A DNA stretch of 64,000 nucleotides from assembly GCA_030765045.1 (NCBI GenBank), contig CM060967.1, forward strand, positions 21,608,784 to 21,672,783, read 5' to 3'. The stretch's first letter is position 1. Each line of letters opens with the position of its first letter. The notes under the pieces were generated by a model. It was not told where the DNA came from. It did no database searches and was given only the letters and a program-made list of their open reading frames with translations. Both the position numbers and the translations under genes were made by a program. The DNA comes from Tenodera sinensis. Its lineage: Eukaryota > Arthropoda > Insecta > Mantodea > Mantidae. This document shows, piece after piece, positions 11,541-23,265 of this stretch.

Positions 11541-12099
11541 AAAAATAGAATTACATTTAAAATAACTACAAGAATTATTTGCAAAAAGAGTTTTAAAATC
11601 TTATAGTAACAATAAATGGAATACATTTATATGCAATTTTTTTTAAGTGCGATATGAAATGCACGTATTTGGATAAAAGTAAATGAAGGAGCGAAACATA
11701 CACTTTGTTCAAAATAACGTCTGCCGTGGATAATGTAAAGAAAACCATTACGGAGTGGTGAAAAGCCAAATGTTTTAAATGTACTGACAGTGTTGTGAGG
11801 AATATCCAAGAACAAAATCGTTTATTCTTTATTTTTACTAAGTGTGTAGAATAAATTCGCTCCTTACTTCCTTCTATGGCAGCGGCGCTCCCATGCAGAT
11901 TATGTACTTTTGGCAGAAATGGTGGATAACCTTCAAAGACTTTTGTGCCACTTTTATGGAAAATGTGAACAGTTCAATACGAAGAAGTCGAGGATGGCCA
12001 AATAGGAGATAAAAGAACAGAGAAAACAGCCAATTACACCTAACATCAACAGAAGAAGAAGAGCTTCCATTATCTGTGCACAGATGGCAGAACATTTGC
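11541..12099. other. No gene recognised
   Basis: AT-rich sequence without recognisable coding or repeat content. Confidence 0.45.
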
Positions 12100-12262
12100 T
12101 ATTACCATGTATTTTTCATTTTTACTATTGATTTAGACTTAAGATAGAACTTTGGGTCGTGTTATTAAACATTCATTTCAGTATTTACCTTAATGAGTGA
12201 GGAAATCACAAAAAACCTCATCTGGATTGGTCGGCCCATGGATTTTGAGGCACTATATTCGT
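12100..12262 (-). mobile_element. SINE-like repeat (SINE-D), decayed
   Basis: It matches the unit at 61.88-62.06 kb through ATTACCATGTATTTTTCATT, TTAAACATTCATTTCAGTAT and TTTACCTTA, and GGTCGGCCCATGGATTTTGAG. In the better copy the last block holds an inverse B box. It is diverged, with no clear tail. Confidence 0.5.
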
Positions 12263-12533
12263 GTAAGCCCTCTGAAATAATCCAAAATGTAAATATATAG
12301 ACAACTACATTTATAAATTTATTCTGGCAAATTTATTTTTTCTTAGATATTAATATATCTGTACTATCCCTGCAATAATGGTAACAGACTCTTAAAGCTC
12401 TCCGACTGATGCTAGGCCGTGAGGAATAAAACTTCGTAGACTTTCACCCCAAAGAAGATCATTAAAATAAAAAATAATCGTCCCAAATAGTAGCCCAACG
12501 TTCGGCTTGAATTGCAGTGACATCGGTAAATAT

Positions 12534-12605
12534 TGCTCCAATTTGGACCCGGGATCTTCCGAATGCAAGCCTTACACATTATCGCGGAGGTTCTCTCGGT
12601 GTTTT
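12534..12605. repeat. Short repeat shared with 58.2 kb
   Basis: GACCCGGGATCTTCCGAATG followed by AAGCCTTACACATTATCGCG resembles 58,233-58,281 (GACCTCCTGAATGC and TTACATTATTATCGCGGAG) and, more distantly, 26,570-26,615. It is probably a SINE piece with an inverse tRNA-like B box. Confidence 0.4.
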
Positions 12606-13090
12606 GTGACCTGTTTTTTCATATTTTGGCAACATTTTATTCATATTTTGCGTCTCCACTATTTATGAAATACCTGAGAATCAATACTGGTTAGAGAAAG
12701 TCGTGTAATTATCCAACACCTTTACTTTCTTTTATATGATGTATAATTCAAGAGAACAATGCAATTAACCTTTAGAATTAATGACCCGCTTTATCTTTGC
12801 CATGCGATGGCTTTTGATAAAGTCTGGATGCGTGTTCAACTTGGTGCTGCCATCTGCTGGTTTAATGGCACTATTTGCAAATGTAGCATGTGAATTATTT
12901 AATGAAGCGGCAAGTTTTTCAGCTCATCAGAACTGCTACATGAATACGTACGTTTCCGTAGTCATGCGTGCGAAATAATTCAATAAACACCGAAGTTCTG
13001 TAACTATCGGGTTGGAAGTTCCAAACAGCCAATATATTCCATAAGAGCCAATTGTCAGTTCACGTGTTCTTTCTGAAGTTCTCTCATGAA
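12606..13090. other. No gene recognised
   Basis: AT-rich. A scrap near 12,688-12,722 (TTAGAGAAAGTCGTGTAATT) may be a degraded inverse family A left end. Nothing else is seen. Confidence 0.4.
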
Positions 13091-13091
13091 A

Positions 13092-13266
13092 AATATCTCA
13101 TGTTATATCCACATGTCTTTCTCCACCAATTCTTCAACAAATTGTTATTAAAAACGCTTCATCTATCTACTTCAAATGCAGAAAACCTTTATTTTCGTGT
13201 TTCTTCGTAGATGCAATTTCAATAGGGGCGTATAATAGAAGCAAGTGATAGTCAAATTTTAAAAAC
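13092..13266 (+). mobile_element. Old family A left-end fragment
   Basis: A diverged left part: ATCTCATGTTATATCCACAT, GTCTTTCTCCACC, TTTCTTCGTAGATGCAATTT and GTGATAGTCAAATTTTAAAA. Confidence 0.5.
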
Positions 13267-13309
13267 AGGTTGCTGTATGCATGACCAGGGTTGAGAGAGA
13301 GGGGGCAAA

Positions 13310-13662
13310 AAGTCTGAGGTATTGCACTCACATTACCTTCTCTACTCTTGTACTAAGCGACTGTCAAATATTTTGAAGTTCCTCTTTATACAAAGGCTAA
13401 GAGAGACTAAGAGAAAAAAAGTGAATAAGGGCCTTTCATTTCAGCAAAGTTTAAGTATTGCGAAACACATAAGTAAAAAGGAATATCTCCGAAATGGTTC
13501 ACTACAAGAAAATTTATTTGGGCATAAATTGAATATTTTAACTAGATCCACATTTTTGTATAGTAAGACTTGGTTTATATCCTACAGCTTACCATTCATG
13601 CAAAAGTCATCAAGAGTAAATAGCCTATACGGAATGTAGCCAGAAAACTCAGTAGAGAAAGA
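13310..13662 (+). mobile_element. Family A repeat, internally deleted
   Basis: The left end (GTCTGAGGTATTGCACTCAC) runs to GTAGCCAGAAAACTC and then jumps directly to AGTAGAGAAAG at the 3' terminus. It has lost the region between the GCCAGAAAATTCA block and the terminal 12-mer, including the microsatellite. Both subterminal 12-mers are retained. Confidence 0.75.
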
Positions 13663-15959
13663 AAAAAAAATAAGGAGTCATGTGTTGATTGGTCATATGG
13701 GTTAGTAATATTAAGATTAAAAACTTGTGGCAATTTGTTGTCAATACACAACTGTATCGCGTATGGTGTAAACAAGGCTCTGTGGCGTGTAAAGGGGAAA
13801 ACAGCTCATTGGGAATTCCCAAGAATTCAAAATGTCCGCCATTACAGTAAACTGCAGTGGACATTACAGCAAAAAGGAGTACTGCCAACCTAGAATGGAA
13901 ATTACCAAGTCTGTGAGAAAACTCCAGGGAAAGAGGAGAATATTTCAAGGCACATTTTCATTTCATTAAAATGCATGATGCTATGATGCATAAAAGAACT
14001 TAAGTTACATAAGCCACATTTATACTAAAACCATTTTTTCACTGGGAGAATGCTTTCTCTTACTCATATTTATACACAGCCTTTAAAGAAAGTAAAATAA
14101 TTGTTTATTACAATTGCGTTTGTCTGACCTCAAATATCACAAGGTGTGCCTTCAAACGACAATAATACTTGAACATCGTTACCAAACAACACAGAATGAA
14201 CGTACTCACCTTTGGCAAACCTTGTTGTGCCATAATACTTTTGGATAAAATTAGTTCCTAACGCTAAAAATCGTAATATATTTAGTACACTACTGTGTTG
14301 CGAATGCAAACGTAACTACAGTAACAATAGCAGTATATAATGCTGTAAAACAATTCAAGACAAAAGCACGCACACTGAGCAATACAATGGCATCCACAGA
14401 TAAATGCAGTGTATTGTTTTAATATCTATTGGTTGGCTTCCCTGCAACCAGCTCAGAAATATAGATTTCTATGGCAACAAAACAGGTGTAATAAAGCCAG
14501 CTATGGTCGTAGCTTTATATTTTACAAACAGTTGGTGGTACTAATGCAACCTAACAGATGGAAAATCACCAAATATAACCAGACCATGCCATAATGGGGA
14601 GAAAACTTCATAGTTGGTTTTTGGGGCTTTTCAATAAGCTGTTTAAACGTATTTTGCGTTCCAGACATGACTCATTTTTTCTGTCCAGGGGTGTACAACT
14701 TCTGTTGATAATTTCTGCAAAGGCTGAGTGAACTCCTGATGCGCGGGCAGATTACGAGGGCGTCAGGATTGGTGCAATCAGGAACTGCATTTTTGGGTTT
14801 TCCCTTTATCCATTACGTAAGACACCACAGTCTATTTGGACGGAGTATATGCGATGCTAAGCTCCAGCGGCTGATAGATTTCATCTATGCTCCTCCTTTT
14901 ATCCTACGGCTTATTCATGACGGCTTATCTCAGATAAATTAACACATTCGTACGTTTAAAATTCCAAGATTTTTCTTCTTCCTTTGAATTTTGTGTTAAA
15001 GCAATATAAAAAACTCGCATGTAATTCGAATTTACTTTCCTTAATTCGAAGTTTGTGTTTAGAAATGTCAATCGAAATTTAATCCAAACGCGGAAATTAA
15101 TTATATAACTTCGTCTATGTGCTCCTGCAAAAGAGGTCCTGGCTCAGGGGTTTTTTCTTTTGCCGGAATGCTATATTGGGATAGAATAGCTTTCCTAGCT
15201 GCCGGTCTTGAGCTTCTAAACCTTCTCCCACATCCCTATATTTAAAACACTGCACCTTTAGTTGTCATTCGAGAAGTTGAAAAGAGTTTGATGAAAAATA
15301 TGAAATCGCCAAGGAATACAGGATATCACCGAACACCGGAGAAAATTTTAAACAGCGCCTCTAGTGCAAGTGGAACAAGTCGATAAAGAGTGAGACAACC
15401 GGAAAATTCTGATGGATGTATGTACCTATATTGCTAAAATGTCAATTTTAGACATTACTTTTGTAATTCGAATTTTTGATACTTCGAATTTTTTGCTTGT
15501 CCCTTCAGCTTGTAATTATCCATGTTCTACTGTAAATAAACGCATATGTTAACCCAGTGGCAATGTGTTTCTCGGGGTAACATTAGATCCCGTTGAAGGA
15601 GGAATAAAATTGTGGCATTTATTAAAATTTACGCTCTGTAAATCAACTTAATGATCTTGGGAAGAGAAAGTGAACATAGAGAGCAATTTAAACCCTTCAG
15701 AAATCTGCCTCGCTATCATTTACTGCAAATTTTAACGCTTGTCTAACTTTTTCTTCTGGAGTTTTCTCCCTATCAAATAATCCTAGATGATAAAACCTAT
15801 TATTAAAACTCTACTATCTTCAAGATTGGAATAATACAAAATTCTTCTTCTTAAAACAAGCATAAAGAAGCCGAAAGACCCAGCGAATGTGTGAAACAAA
15901 TGACTAGACATAAAAATAGTGACTGCATGCTGTAATTTGCTAAAGGTTGTGAGCTCTCG
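13663..15959. other. No gene recognised
   Basis: About 2.3 kb without supported features. Short frames at 13,649-13,948 (minus), 14,409-14,594 and 14,739-14,942 show no domain or splice context. Confidence 0.45.
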
Positions 15960-16722
15960 ACATTCTTTCTTGTTAGCTGAGACAAACATTTGTACAAATT
16001 ATCTTATTGCTTATTTCCTTGTAGGTGCAAGGGGAATGTTAGAATATAGTAAGCTTTGTGCGATAGTCAAATGTTTGAGATTATTTTGTCTTTGCACACT
16101 TGACATATAAAAAAATGAACAGCGATGATCCATTTCGCTAAAGTTCTAAGTTTTCCGAAACTCACACACATAACAGGGAATATCTCCGAAATGGTTCACC
16201 TTACAAGAAAATGTATTGAGACATAAATTGTGTATTTTAGCAACGTCTACATTTTTTGTATAGTATAATTTGGTCTATCTCTTAACGGTTTACCAGTTAT
16301 GCAAAAGTCGCCCAGGGTGTATACGACTACAGGGGCTATAGCCAGAAAATTCAAGATATACATTTCATTTGTCATCAAAATATCTCAAACATATGACATT
16401 TTAATCAAAATCGTTAGAGCCATTTTCAAGAAAATCAAAATTTTCCATGTAAAGGATATTTTAGCGTGGGGCTATTTTCTTCAAAATCTTCGTGTTGCAT
16501 CCATGAAAGACATTAAACTTAAATACCAACTTTTGTTCTTAACCGACGTTTCGTTTTTGAGTTATGCTGTCCACAGACTGACACACAGACACACACATGG
16601 ACCTTTTTCTAAAAATGCTTTTTTTGGATTCAGGGAGTCTCAAAACATATATTTCCGGTGAAATTTCGTCATCGAATGTTTGGGTGGAATACAATACTTC
16701 CCCTACTTACCAGTAGAGAAAG
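15960..16722 (+). mobile_element. Family A repeat, 5'-truncated
   Basis: It begins at CATTCTTTCTTGTTAGCTGA, lacking about 70 bases of left end, and continues to CCAGTAGAGAAAGT at 16,722. The internal tract is GACACACAGACACACACATG (about 16,580-16,600). A 120-codon frame (16,299-16,661) spans the right half and has a counterpart in the 10.7-11.5 kb copy, but it is low-complexity. Confidence 0.8.
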
Positions 16723-17150
16723 TAAAAAAAGCTGTTTTTTTTAATATTTAAAATGAAACTGTTATAGGAGGACATTGAAGTTATATGACTCGCACATTAT
16801 TTTCAAATTAGCAGTGTCCTGTATGAGATATTGTTTTGTTCCGTTTCCAGATGGCTCCAGGCCAGGGACAGCTGGTGTAACAGTTTACTTCAGAGACCAT
16901 ATAAAACAATGTCAGTCCCAAGCAACCCTGGTGATGTATTAACAACTCTTACACGGTTCATGTGTACAATCCCATTCATTCCCAGCGATGCGCAACACAC
17001 GATAACACTTGGACCTTGTCACAAATTACACATCCAAAATTAACTCTCTCCGCACCGACACAAAAATACAGTTAATTCCGCAACACCTAACACAGCATCA
17101 ACACTTTAGATGCTTTCCACGTTTCTTGTATTAATTAACGCTATACAGCT
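16723..17150. other. No gene recognised
   Basis: Unremarkable sequence between two family A remnants. Confidence 0.4.
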
Positions 17151-17202
17151 GCTTTGCTACATTCACATGGCTTTCTCAAATACACTAGTACATAGGGAAA
17201 GT
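17151..17202 (+). mobile_element. Possible ends-only family A derivative
   Basis: ATTCACATGGCTTTCTCAAA resembles the left-end CTCACATGACTTTCTCTACT. About 20 bases later CATAGGGAAAGT resembles the 3' terminus. If real, almost the whole interior is deleted. Confidence 0.4.
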
Positions 17203-17369
17203 TTTTATTCGATGAAAATAAACATAGGAAATTTGCGCAGTTTTAAGACCCCCTAATCCTTAAATTATTAATTTATGACATGAACCAAACGACATTTATA
17301 GTAAGCAACGAAATCGAACCAAATTTTTCCAAGAATAATATCCTTTTTCTTAGAGTAATGTCAAAGTGT

Positions 17370-17520
17370 ACTTGACATAACGGGTACCGAGCTAATAGCT
17401 CTGCCATTCGAAAGGTCTTGGGCTCAAACCCCGAGAGCCCACTGGGGTTTTTTCGTGGTTTCCTTCCGTCGCCAAGGTAAATACGGGATTGGGTATTTAA
17501 CACCACAACCAAGGTTCCAC
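17370..17520 (+). mobile_element. SINE-like repeat (SINE-D)
   Basis: It contains a B-box-like GGGCTCAAACCCCG (about 17,421-17,434), then GGGGTTTTTTCGTGGTTTCC and CCAAGGTAAATACGGGATTG. These are the same blocks, in inverse order and strand, as at 61.88-62.06 kb. The B box suggests a Pol III-derived head. Confidence 0.55.
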
Positions 17521-17821
17521 CTTAACTCTAAAACAATACCAAAAATGAAAATAGATCGTAATAGCGAATGCTATGCCATCTGTCCATGGATAATGAAAGC
17601 AGTAAGATTGCTATGCCATCTACCCGTCTCTGGCAGAGGTACAGTTGCTCTGCACTGGTGTCTCTGTGTACACATTATGAGTAAGCTTAATATGGTACAG
17701 GAATGAGAAGTAGAAGACTAACTGTCCACCATGCACCGATCTACGAGATACCTCCTAACGCAACATGATCGACGTAAAAATAAATAGAAAAAAACAAACA
17801 AATGTATTTTAACGAGTTACC

Positions 17822-17890
17822 TACCAGGAAATAAGCGATGAGATAATTTCTGCGAATGTTTATCTCAACTAACATGAAGAAGTTATAAAT
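17822..17890 (-). mobile_element. Family A fragment
   Basis: CCAGGAAATAAGCGATGAGA and TGTTTATCTCAACTAACATG match the inverse of the family A segment about 70-130 bases from its left end. Confidence 0.65.
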
Positions 17891-18998
17891 ATCACGTCCA
17901 TTGTTGATAAACACTATATGACAGCGATGTCATATTTATAAATATTACTCTCATATGTGTCCTTCCTTTTAGAGAAAAATGAAATTGACATCGCTTATAT
18001 TTTCATGGCACATCTCGAGAAAGATTTTAAAATGACATTTTTTTCAGTTTTTCTAAAACTGAAAAAAAAAAAAAAAAAAAAAAAAAATCCTAACTCCTAT
18101 TGAAATAATGATATTTACATAATTATTTCTTTTTAAAATGTGCTCTTTAATAATTTTTTGACGAAACATAAGGCTACTATACAGAATAGATTAAGAAAAG
18201 AGTGTATATGGGTGTCCTTAAACTTTTGGTAGATGAAGTACGCATACCCCGAGAGAAAAATCTCATAGCTACTGTAGCAGTCTGCAGCAGCGATATGTTG
18301 AAGACAGACAGTGGAGACGGAATCAAAGGTGCGTCACGCTGGTAAATGTCATCACGACATTATAGAAACAAAGGCACAATAGAAAACCAGAAGATCGGCT
18401 CGCTTTCCTGCACACGGCTGTGCATTGTTACATTAATAATTACTATTCGCTTTTGAAATGTGATTTTGGCTACGTTTGATCTCAGCTTTGTTACCCGTTG
18501 AATACGTTTCTATGGCACTGTATTTTCACCCAGCAGAGAGATTTTCCTGTGCTTGCTAAAATTGCTTTCTCTCAGCGTAGCTTATCAGATAGCTAGCTAG
18601 CTAGCTTTCAAGGGAACCACAAACAGCTTGCCTGTTTATTATCTTCACTTCAAGTTGGTAATGGAAACCATGCAGTAAAGCTTCTGTATTGTCCCTGGGG
18701 AGCTGTATACCCTACTTCAAAACATGGGAAGAATTTCAGCTGGATGGGTGTTCCATCTCTTAGAGCTTATTCCTTGCGTCCCAACCTTATTATTGATGGG
18801 TCTGGATACAAGCGCATCCACTTAGCACAATTTCATTCTTACAACTTAACACCCAATGTACCTATGAACACAGTTAGCAAAAACATAAACAGTTAAATAT
18901 TTTGTACTAATTCCCTTAAGCAGAGCAACTATTGTATACCTTCACATAATCCTTGTAGAGATTTAACTTCAATTATATCTTAGGAGGTCCCAAAAATA
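17891..18998. other. No gene recognised; poly(A) at 18,061-18,087
   Basis: A 27-base A run and a small AGCTAGCT repeat (18,589-18,608) are the only features seen. Confidence 0.45.
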
Positions 18999-19005
18999 AA
19001 AAAAA

Positions 19006-19815
19006 TATCATGTGTTGCACTCATATGACTTTCTCTACTCTTGTACTAACCATTCTCACAAACTCTTATTCCTATATCTTCTTCGTGTTAGTTAAGATAA
19101 ACATTTGTACAACTTATCTTATTGCTTATTTCCTTGAAGCTGCACGGAGAATGTTAGAATACAGTAGGTTTTGTGCGATAGTCAAATGTTTTAAAGCTTT
19201 GAGATTGTGTTGTCTTTGCACACTTAACATATAAAAAATGAACAACGATGATCCATTTCACGAAAGTTGTTTTCCGAAACTCACACACATAACAAGGAAT
19301 ATCTTCGAAACGGTTCACCCTACAAGAACATTTATTTGGACATAAATTGTATATTTTAGTAAGATCTACATTTTTTGTATAGTATGATTTGGTCTACCTC
19401 TAACGGTTTACCAGTTATGCAAAAGTAGTCCAGAGTAAATACGACTACAGGGGCTATAGCCAGAAAATTCAAGATATACATTTCATTTGTCATAAAAATA
19501 CCTCAAGCATATAACATTTTAATCAAAATCGTTAGAGGCATTTTCAAGAAAGTCAAAATTTTTTTAAAATTTTCCATCTAAAGGGTAGTTTAGGGTAGGG
19601 CTATTTTCTTCCAAATCTTCATGTCGCATCATTGAAAGACATTAAACTTAAATACCAACTTTGGTGTTTAACTTATTTTTAGTTTTTGAGTTATGCTGTC
19701 GACAGACACACAGACAGACACACAGACAGACACACACACGGACCTTTTACTAAAAAGTTGGCATCGAATTTTTGGGTGGAATACAATACTTCCCCTACTT
19801 ACCAGTAGAGAAAGT
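19006..19815 (+). mobile_element. Family A repeat, nearly complete
   Basis: From ATCATGTGTTGCACTCATAT to CCAGTAGAGAAAGT, with all landmarks. The microsatellite is a mixed (ACAGACAC)n at 19,703-19,740. About 50 bases between the TTTTACTAAAAA block and GGCATCGAATTTTTGGGTGG are deleted. A 74-codon frame starting MCCTHMTFST is open near the left end, as in several other copies. Confidence 0.8.
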
Positions 19816-20280
19816 AAAAAGGGACGCAACATTGTATTTTCACATATGTACGAGCGTCAACTGTGGACTCGAGAAAAATCATAATAAATACATGCTGTGC
19901 AGTAGAAAACAAATGCTGAGCCATAATACACTTTGTGACTAAGTACAGGACAAAATAATAAAGCACACTGGAAATAATGCAGTCGCACGATATCGCTTCA
20001 CCTCAGTACTGAGTGTAAACAGAGCAGAGAAAAACAAGTGATGCTCGTGACCTTGTGTATTCAGCTGGTGGTATCGTATTTTCGCGTTCGCAGTGGAAAA
20101 TCACCGGTTAGCTGTTCATATGTATTTGGTAAGGTTCTGGCATAGGCGATTTAGTATTTCCTTAGGAACATAAACCATTGTGCATTATAGCAGCACAATT
20201 CATACACTCGATTGTGTATCTAGTAAACAATTTATCTTTTAAGGCATAAATGTAGGTGATCTCTGTTTTAAGAAAGAAAA
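19816..20280. other. No gene recognised
   Basis: AT-rich sequence between two family A copies. Confidence 0.4.
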
Positions 20281-20545
20281 TCTGATGTATTACATTTACG
20301 TGACCTTCTCTACTCACTATTCTTACAAACGCTTATTTCTCTATATACTTCATATCAATCTAGATAAGCATTTGAAGAGAATTATATCGCTAATTTTCTT
20401 GAGGATGCAATGAGAATATAGAAAAACACTAAGCTATAGGCCATAGTCAAATCGCTTAAAGGTGGTCATTACATGAGGGCTTTGAAATTACATCCTCCTT
20501 GCATGAATAAGAGAGAGAAAAATGAATAACGACCCCGCATTTCAG
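20281..20545 (+). mobile_element. Family A left half, diverged
   Basis: TCTGATGTATTACATTTACG and GACCTTCTCTACT begin a diverged copy running to AAAATGAATAACGACCCCGC. It stops abruptly where a reverse-transcriptase fragment begins. Confidence 0.6.
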
Positions 20546-20548
20546 AAA

Positions 20549-20644
20549 CTAAAAGTAAAACTAAATTTTGAGGGTCAACAATTACCAGAAACAAAGGAAG
20601 CAGCGTATTTGGGAGTTATATTTGATACCTAACTTACATAAAAG
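20549..20644 (+). pseudogene. Non-LTR reverse transcriptase C-terminal scrap
   Basis: The frame reads LKVKLNFEGQQLPETKEAAY followed by LGVIFDT, a stop, LT, a stop and K. The pattern G..l....AYLGV.fD..LtWk is the conserved block after the catalytic palm in I/Jockey-type retrotransposon reverse transcriptases. Two in-frame stops occur in the final residues. No palm motifs were found upstream, where a family A fragment abuts, so this is a short fossil. The family is inferred from this one block. Confidence 0.6.
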
Positions 20645-21246
20645 GGTTAAAACGTGGTATCTCTTTGAAAATACCCTTATGGTATTCTTTCAGTCGAAAA
20701 AGTGTATAGTTCTCTATATGCAGAAAGCTTAGGATGGCATAAAGGTGTCCGGTTGATTTTAATCAAACACGGAGCGGGCAGTGCAGAGAGACAGACGGAC
20801 AGACAGACGGACGGAAAGCCGTTCTCTGAGTCAACACACATACTAGGTACCTTGTTCATTTTGAATGTGACCTGAGGGACACTGCTACACAAAGCCTATC
20901 TCGGACATATTTGCTTTGAGAGGAAAAGACGCAGATATCTCAGGTGGCGTGGTCTTCAATCCACTGTTAATGATTACTAGAAACGCAATAAGCAGTCTCT
21001 GTCCACTGTTTCGCAAACATTATTTCCTTTGAATGCTCTCATGTGTGAATCCGCAAGCAAATTCGCTATTACAACATTGGTTTCTGTCCCTTCATACCCT
21101 AATTACTGGCAAGATAAACAATTTCATAATTTTCAGGGTTGTGATGTGTGCGCAGACGCGAAAATATTGAGTTTATTCTGATCTAACCTTGACACAACAC
21201 TTGATAATATATAAAGTATAAGTATATGCAAAAACATTAATACAAA
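20645..21246. other. No gene recognised
   Basis: It contains a GACAGACGGACAGACAGACG tract (about 20,790-20,815) and nothing else recognisable. Confidence 0.4.
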
Positions 21247-22087
21247 TCTGATGTGTTGCACTCACATGACTTTCTCTACTCTTGAACTAACCATTCTTAC
21301 AAACTCTTATTCCTATAACTTCTTCGTGTTAGTTGAGATAAACATTTGTACAAATTATCTTATTGCTTATTTCCTTGTAGGTGCAAGGGGAATGTTAGAA
21401 TACAGTAGGCTTTGTGCGATAGTCAAATGTTTGAGATTCTGTTGTCTTTTCACACTTAACATAAAAAAAAATGAACAACGATGACCCATTTCACGAAAGT
21501 TCTAAGTTTTCCGAAACTCACACACATAACAAGGAATATCTCCGAAATGGTTCACCCTACAAGAAAATTTATTAAGACATAAATTGTGTATTTTAGCAAG
21601 ATCTACATTTTTTGTATAGTATGATTTGGTCTATCTATAACGGTTTACCAGTTATACAAAAGTCGTGCAGAGTAAATACGACTACAGGGACAATAGCCAG
21701 AAAATTCAAGATATACATTTCATTTGTCATAAAAATATCTCAAACATATGACAGTTTAATCAAAATCGTTAGAGCCATTTTCAAGAAAATCAAAATTTTC
21801 GAAAAATTTTCCATGTGAAGGGTAGTTTAGGGTGGGGCTATTTTCTTCAAAATCGTTGTGTCGCATCCTTGATAGACATTAAACTTTAATACCAACTTTG
21901 GTTTATAACCGACTTTACGTTTTTGAGTTATGCTGCCCACAGACTGACAGACACACGCACACGGACCTTTTGCTAAAAGTGCTTTTTTATTCAGGGAGTC
22001 TCAAAATATGCGTTTTCGGTGAAATCTCGCCATCGAAATTTTGGGTGGAATGCAATAGTTGCTTCTACTTACCAGTACAGTATGTAA
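21247..22087 (+). mobile_element. Family A repeat, full-length
   Basis: TCTGATGTGTTGCACTCACA to CCAGTACAGTATGT, with all the standard blocks. The terminal 12-mer is mutated on the right. A 77-codon frame beginning MCCTHMTFST is open at the left. Confidence 0.82.
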
Positions 22088-22355
22088 AAATGTGTTTGTA
22101 CATAAATTGTGCGTTTTAGCGAGATCTGCATTTTTCGTACAGTAAGATTTTGTCCATCTGTTAAGTTTACAAGTTATTAAAGTCATCCAGAATAAACAGG
22201 ACTACATAGGCTATAGCCAGAAAATTCAAAATATACATTTGATTTGTCATAAAGGTATCTTAATCATGTGTCTATCATTTTATTCAAAATCTTTAGAGCT
22301 ATTTTCAAGAAAATCAATTTTTTTTAATAATTTTCCTTGTAAGGGATAGTACGGT
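22088..22355 (+). mobile_element. Second family A fragment in tandem
   Basis: ACATAAATTGTGCGTTTTAG to CCTTGTAAGGGATAGTACGG repeats the middle of family A with more divergence, directly abutting the previous copy in the same orientation. Confidence 0.7.
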
Positions 22356-22359
22356 TGTA

Positions 22360-22690
22360 CAATTGAGTCCCATCCCCCATAGTGGTGTGTGTGCTGCGAA
22401 CCCCCGGCACTCGTGGTATTTCCAAAGTTAACAGAAGTACGCTGGGCCAAACATACGAGTCCTCCCGTAAACGAGTGTTGGGGTTGGGTTGGACTCGGAG
22501 GGGCAGTGGTTCCTGCTACCCACAGGCGAATGGGTACACCCGGGCGATGCTCAGGGGTTGTGAGACGTCTCAGTATTCTCCGGCACCACCTGTTAATTCA
22601 GTAATGGGTTGATGTATTCACTTCCGACCTGGCGTAAGCTGGAGGGATGGTTTATAAAATAGGTACCATCCCTTATGGACAAAATATGTT
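22360..22690. other. GC-rich segment of unknown nature
   Basis: It is distinctly GC-richer than its surroundings (for example GAGTGTTGGGGTTGGGTTGG and ACACCCGGGCGATGCTCAGG). Plus-strand frames up to 76 codons are present, but no protein family is recognised. It could be the untranslated end of an unrecognised retroelement. Confidence 0.3.
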
Positions 22691-23175
22691 ACTATTTCTT
22701 ATCATATAAAGTCTCTGTTTTCTATTTTTATTATTCAATTTAACTGCGCGAGATTTTTACCTCTTTTCCCACGAAAGTGGCGTTTTAGTTTCGTTGAAGA
22801 GCCTTTCTTGGCTTAATGGTGTAAGAGTTTCTTTTCTAACCCCAGAAATTCCCTGGATAGGAGTTCTTTTGTCATGTTCCCCCTCCATGCATCAGCTGAA
22901 TTTGGGAGTAAAGGAACCAGATATAGTGAGAGAAAGAGAGAGCGGAAATACAGTTGATGGGAGGCAGAGAGGGTAGAGGAGGAAAAGTACAATAGCAAAA
23001 AGAATGTCGGGAGGATTTTAATAACTTAAGATAGCTTTTGAAAAGCTCACATGTTAGTAAAATCTACACCATTTGCTTTAATGATACCTCCTTTCACCGA
23101 GTTAATCCAATGTTGAATTTGTGTTTTAATTTTCTCAAGCTTTGTATATAGGTCATTAATTTACTGTTGATTCTT

Positions 23176-23265
23176 GACATATATGTTTTGAGACCCCTGA
23201 ATCCAAAAAGGCATTTTTAGAAAAAGCTGTGTGTGTGTGCTTCATTGTTGTTAAAACGAAAAGTT
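23176..23265 (-). mobile_element. Family A fragment
   Basis: CATATATGTTTTGAGACCCC, TGAATCCAAAAAGGCATTTT and (GT)n match the inverse of the family A region around its microsatellite. Confidence 0.65.
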
